The notes beneath the pieces are model-generated. The model searched no databases. It saw nothing but the letters and a program-made list of their open reading frames with translations, and was not told the origin of the DNA. From Flavobacteriales bacterium (GTDB lineage: Bacteria; Bacteroidota; Bacteroidia; Flavobacteriales; UA16): a DNA stretch of 7,096 bases. The DNA lies in the NCBI GenBank assembly GCA_030831885.1, contig JAURKF010000315.1, forward strand, positions 1-7,096, given 5' to 3'. Both the position numbers and the translations under genes were made by a program. Shown here one piece after another: positions 5,976 through 7,096 of this stretch (positions are counted from its first letter, which is position 1; each line of letters starts with the position of its first letter).

Positions 5976-7096
5976 TAATTCATTAGCAAGGTTGGCAAGC
6001 TCACTTCGCTCGCCTCTTTCCAGAGTCACATGGCAGTATAAGTCTTGTCCTTTCAGCCGTTCAATTACGTATGACATTCCATTGCTTTGCTCATCGAGAT
6101 ATGGAGTATCTATCTGCCGAACATCGCCGGTAAGAATTACCTTCGTGTTTTCACCGGCACGTGTAATAATGGTCTTTACTTCATGTGGTGTTAGATTTTG
6201 TGCTTCGTCGATAATGAAGATACAATTCGATAAGCTTCTTCCACGTATAAAGGCCAATGGACAGATTGTTATCTTTCCCTGTGCCTGAAGTTCGTCTATT
6301 ATTTTACGCTTCTTCTCATTGTCCGAGAACTGATTCTTTATAAAGCTGAGGTTATCCCACAACGGTTGCATATAAGGGTTCACCTTTTCCTCAGCATCTC
6401 CGGGCAAATACCCTATCTCCTTATTGCTCAGGGGAACAATTGGACGGGCGAGATATATGTGATCGTACTGATTCTTCATCTCCAGCGCTCCTGCCAAGGC
6501 CAACAGCGTTTTTCCCGTTCCAGCAACACCGGAGATAGTCACCAATCGCACGTTCGGATTAAGAATTGCGTGCATGGCAAATGCCTGCTCAGCATTTTTC
6601 GGTTTAATACCATAGGCATACACTTTATCAACCCGTTCTATTTCCTGTGCCTTCGAACTGAAATATGCAAGAGCTGATGAAGTACAGTTTTTCAATATAT
6701 AAAAATGGTTGTTTTGTTTCTCCTTGCCGAGCACATCCGTTTCAGGTGATCGCCCCTCCTGGTATAGCTTGCGAATCACCTCCGAGTCCAGCCCTTCGAT
6801 GGTGGATTTTCCACTGTACATTATCATAGCTTCCTTCACCTTTCCCGTCTTAAAATCTTCAGCGGGCAAATTGAGTGCTTTCGCCTTCAGGCGCAAGTTG
6901 ATGTCCTTTGTAACTAGAATTACTCGACAAGCAGGCTGCTCTTCTTGCAACTTCAACGCAGCATTCAGAATCTTGTGGTCGTTTTTGCGAGACTCAAATA
7001 TCGACTCAGCATTTTTTGCTGAATCATCCGAAGCATTAAGGATTATACGCAACGTGCCTCCCATCCCATTATCGAGCGGAATCCAATCCTGTAATG
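5970..7096 (-). CDS. PIN-PhoH family ATPase / RNase (5' end outside window)
   Basis: The frame is open through the right edge: codons upstream of the Met at 7064 read LQDWIPLDNG, typical of the PIN-to-PhoH region in this family. The Met at 7064 is therefore internal and the gene is truncated by the window; full-length relatives are about 440-460 residues. Counting from that Met, residues about 1-75 are the end of a PIN nuclease domain (NDHKILNAAL and VTKDINLRLKA, which carry its late acidic residues). The PhoH ATPase follows at about 150-364, with Walker A GVAGTGKT (179-186), LARPIVPLSNKEIGYLPGD (205-223), Walker B IFIIDEAQN (282-290) and TGDVRQID (312-319). PIN-PhoH proteins are described as ATP-dependent RNA-unwinding ribonucleases, sometimes linked to toxin-antitoxin or stress responses. 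No antitoxin-like partner is visible on its 3' side. The catalytic Asp at the PIN N-terminus is outside the window. Confidence 0.93.
   Translation of the reverse strand, partial: LQDWIPLDNGMGGTLRIILNASDDSAKNAESIFESRKNDHKILNAALKLQEEQPACRVILVTKDINLRLKAKALNLPAEDFKTGKVKEAMIMYSGKSTIEGLDSEVIRKLYQEGRSPETDVLGKEKQNNHFYILKNCTSSALAYFSSKAQEIERVDKVYAYGIKPKNAEQAFAMHAILNPNVRLVTISGVAGTGKTLLALAGALEMKNQYDHIYLARPIVPLSNKEIGYLPGDAEEKVNPYMQPLWDNLSFIKNQFSDNEKKRKIIDELQAQGKITICPLAFIRGRSLSNCIFIIDEAQNLTPHEVKTIITRAGENTKVILTGDVRQIDTPYLDEQSNGMSYVIERLKGQDLYCHVTLERGERSELANLANELL

Noticed and set aside
5962..6288. Plus-strand open frame of 108 codons opposite the PhoH gene
   Set aside because: It is antisense to the conserved ATPase domain (including Walker B), so it is a shadow frame.
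7062..7064. Met at 7064 as the true start of the PhoH-like protein
   Set aside because: The frame stays open to the window end, the upstream codons (LQDWIPLDNG) match the family, and a complete PIN domain needs more N-terminal residues.
1..7096. Mobile element, CRISPR array, defence system or polysaccharide-utilisation locus
   Set aside because: No transposase, integrase, direct repeat array, SusC/SusD pair or defence gene is present. The PIN-PhoH gene alone, without an antitoxin partner in view, is not enough to call a toxin-antitoxin system.

Overview
The window looks like a chromosomal segment of a Bacteroidota bacterium, probably of the Flavobacteriia or a related lineage. The evidence is a secreted protein ending in a type IX secretion (T9SS) sorting domain, a Bacteroidota-style Crp/Fnr regulator, DUF2851 and PIN-PhoH proteins of the form common in that phylum, start codons without Shine-Dalgarno sequences, and candidate promoters close to the TTTG/TAnnTTTG consensus. 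There is no transposase, integrase, phage gene, tRNA, rRNA or CRISPR array.

Layout. (1) Bases 1-54, minus strand: the first 18 codons of an exported protein that runs off the left edge. (2) Bases 155-4239, minus strand: a two-gene unit. The upstream gene (751-4239) encodes a 1162-residue T9SS-secreted protein whose catalytic core is recognisably peptide-N-glycosidase F (PNGase F). Two nucleotides after its stop codon comes a 197-residue Crp/Fnr-family regulator (155-748). (3) Bases 4240-4438: a 199-bp intergenic region between divergent genes. (4) Bases 4439-5975, plus strand: a DUF2851 protein overlapping a small PspC-domain membrane protein by 26 nt. (5) Bases 5970-7096, minus strand: a PIN-PhoH family protein, open at the right edge, converging on the PspC gene with a 6-nt overlap.

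The most notable item is the PNGase F-like protein. All three acidic active-site residues of PNGase F, one active-site arginine and all six disulfide cysteines have counterparts. However, the first catalytic Asp and the second catalytic Glu lie about 590 residues apart instead of about 58, because a roughly 520-residue block has been inserted into the N-terminal catalytic domain. The block holds a Bacteroidota beta-sandwich module and a LamG lectin-like module. This suggests a cell-surface or secreted deglycosylase carrying its own glycan-binding modules inside the catalytic fold, co-transcribed with a regulator.

The DUF2851-PspC pair and the PIN-PhoH gene are probably housekeeping or stress genes unrelated to the glycosidase. 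DUF2851 has a conserved Asp...Glu-x-His pattern and a C-terminal Cys cluster that make a nuclease-like or metal-binding role worth testing.
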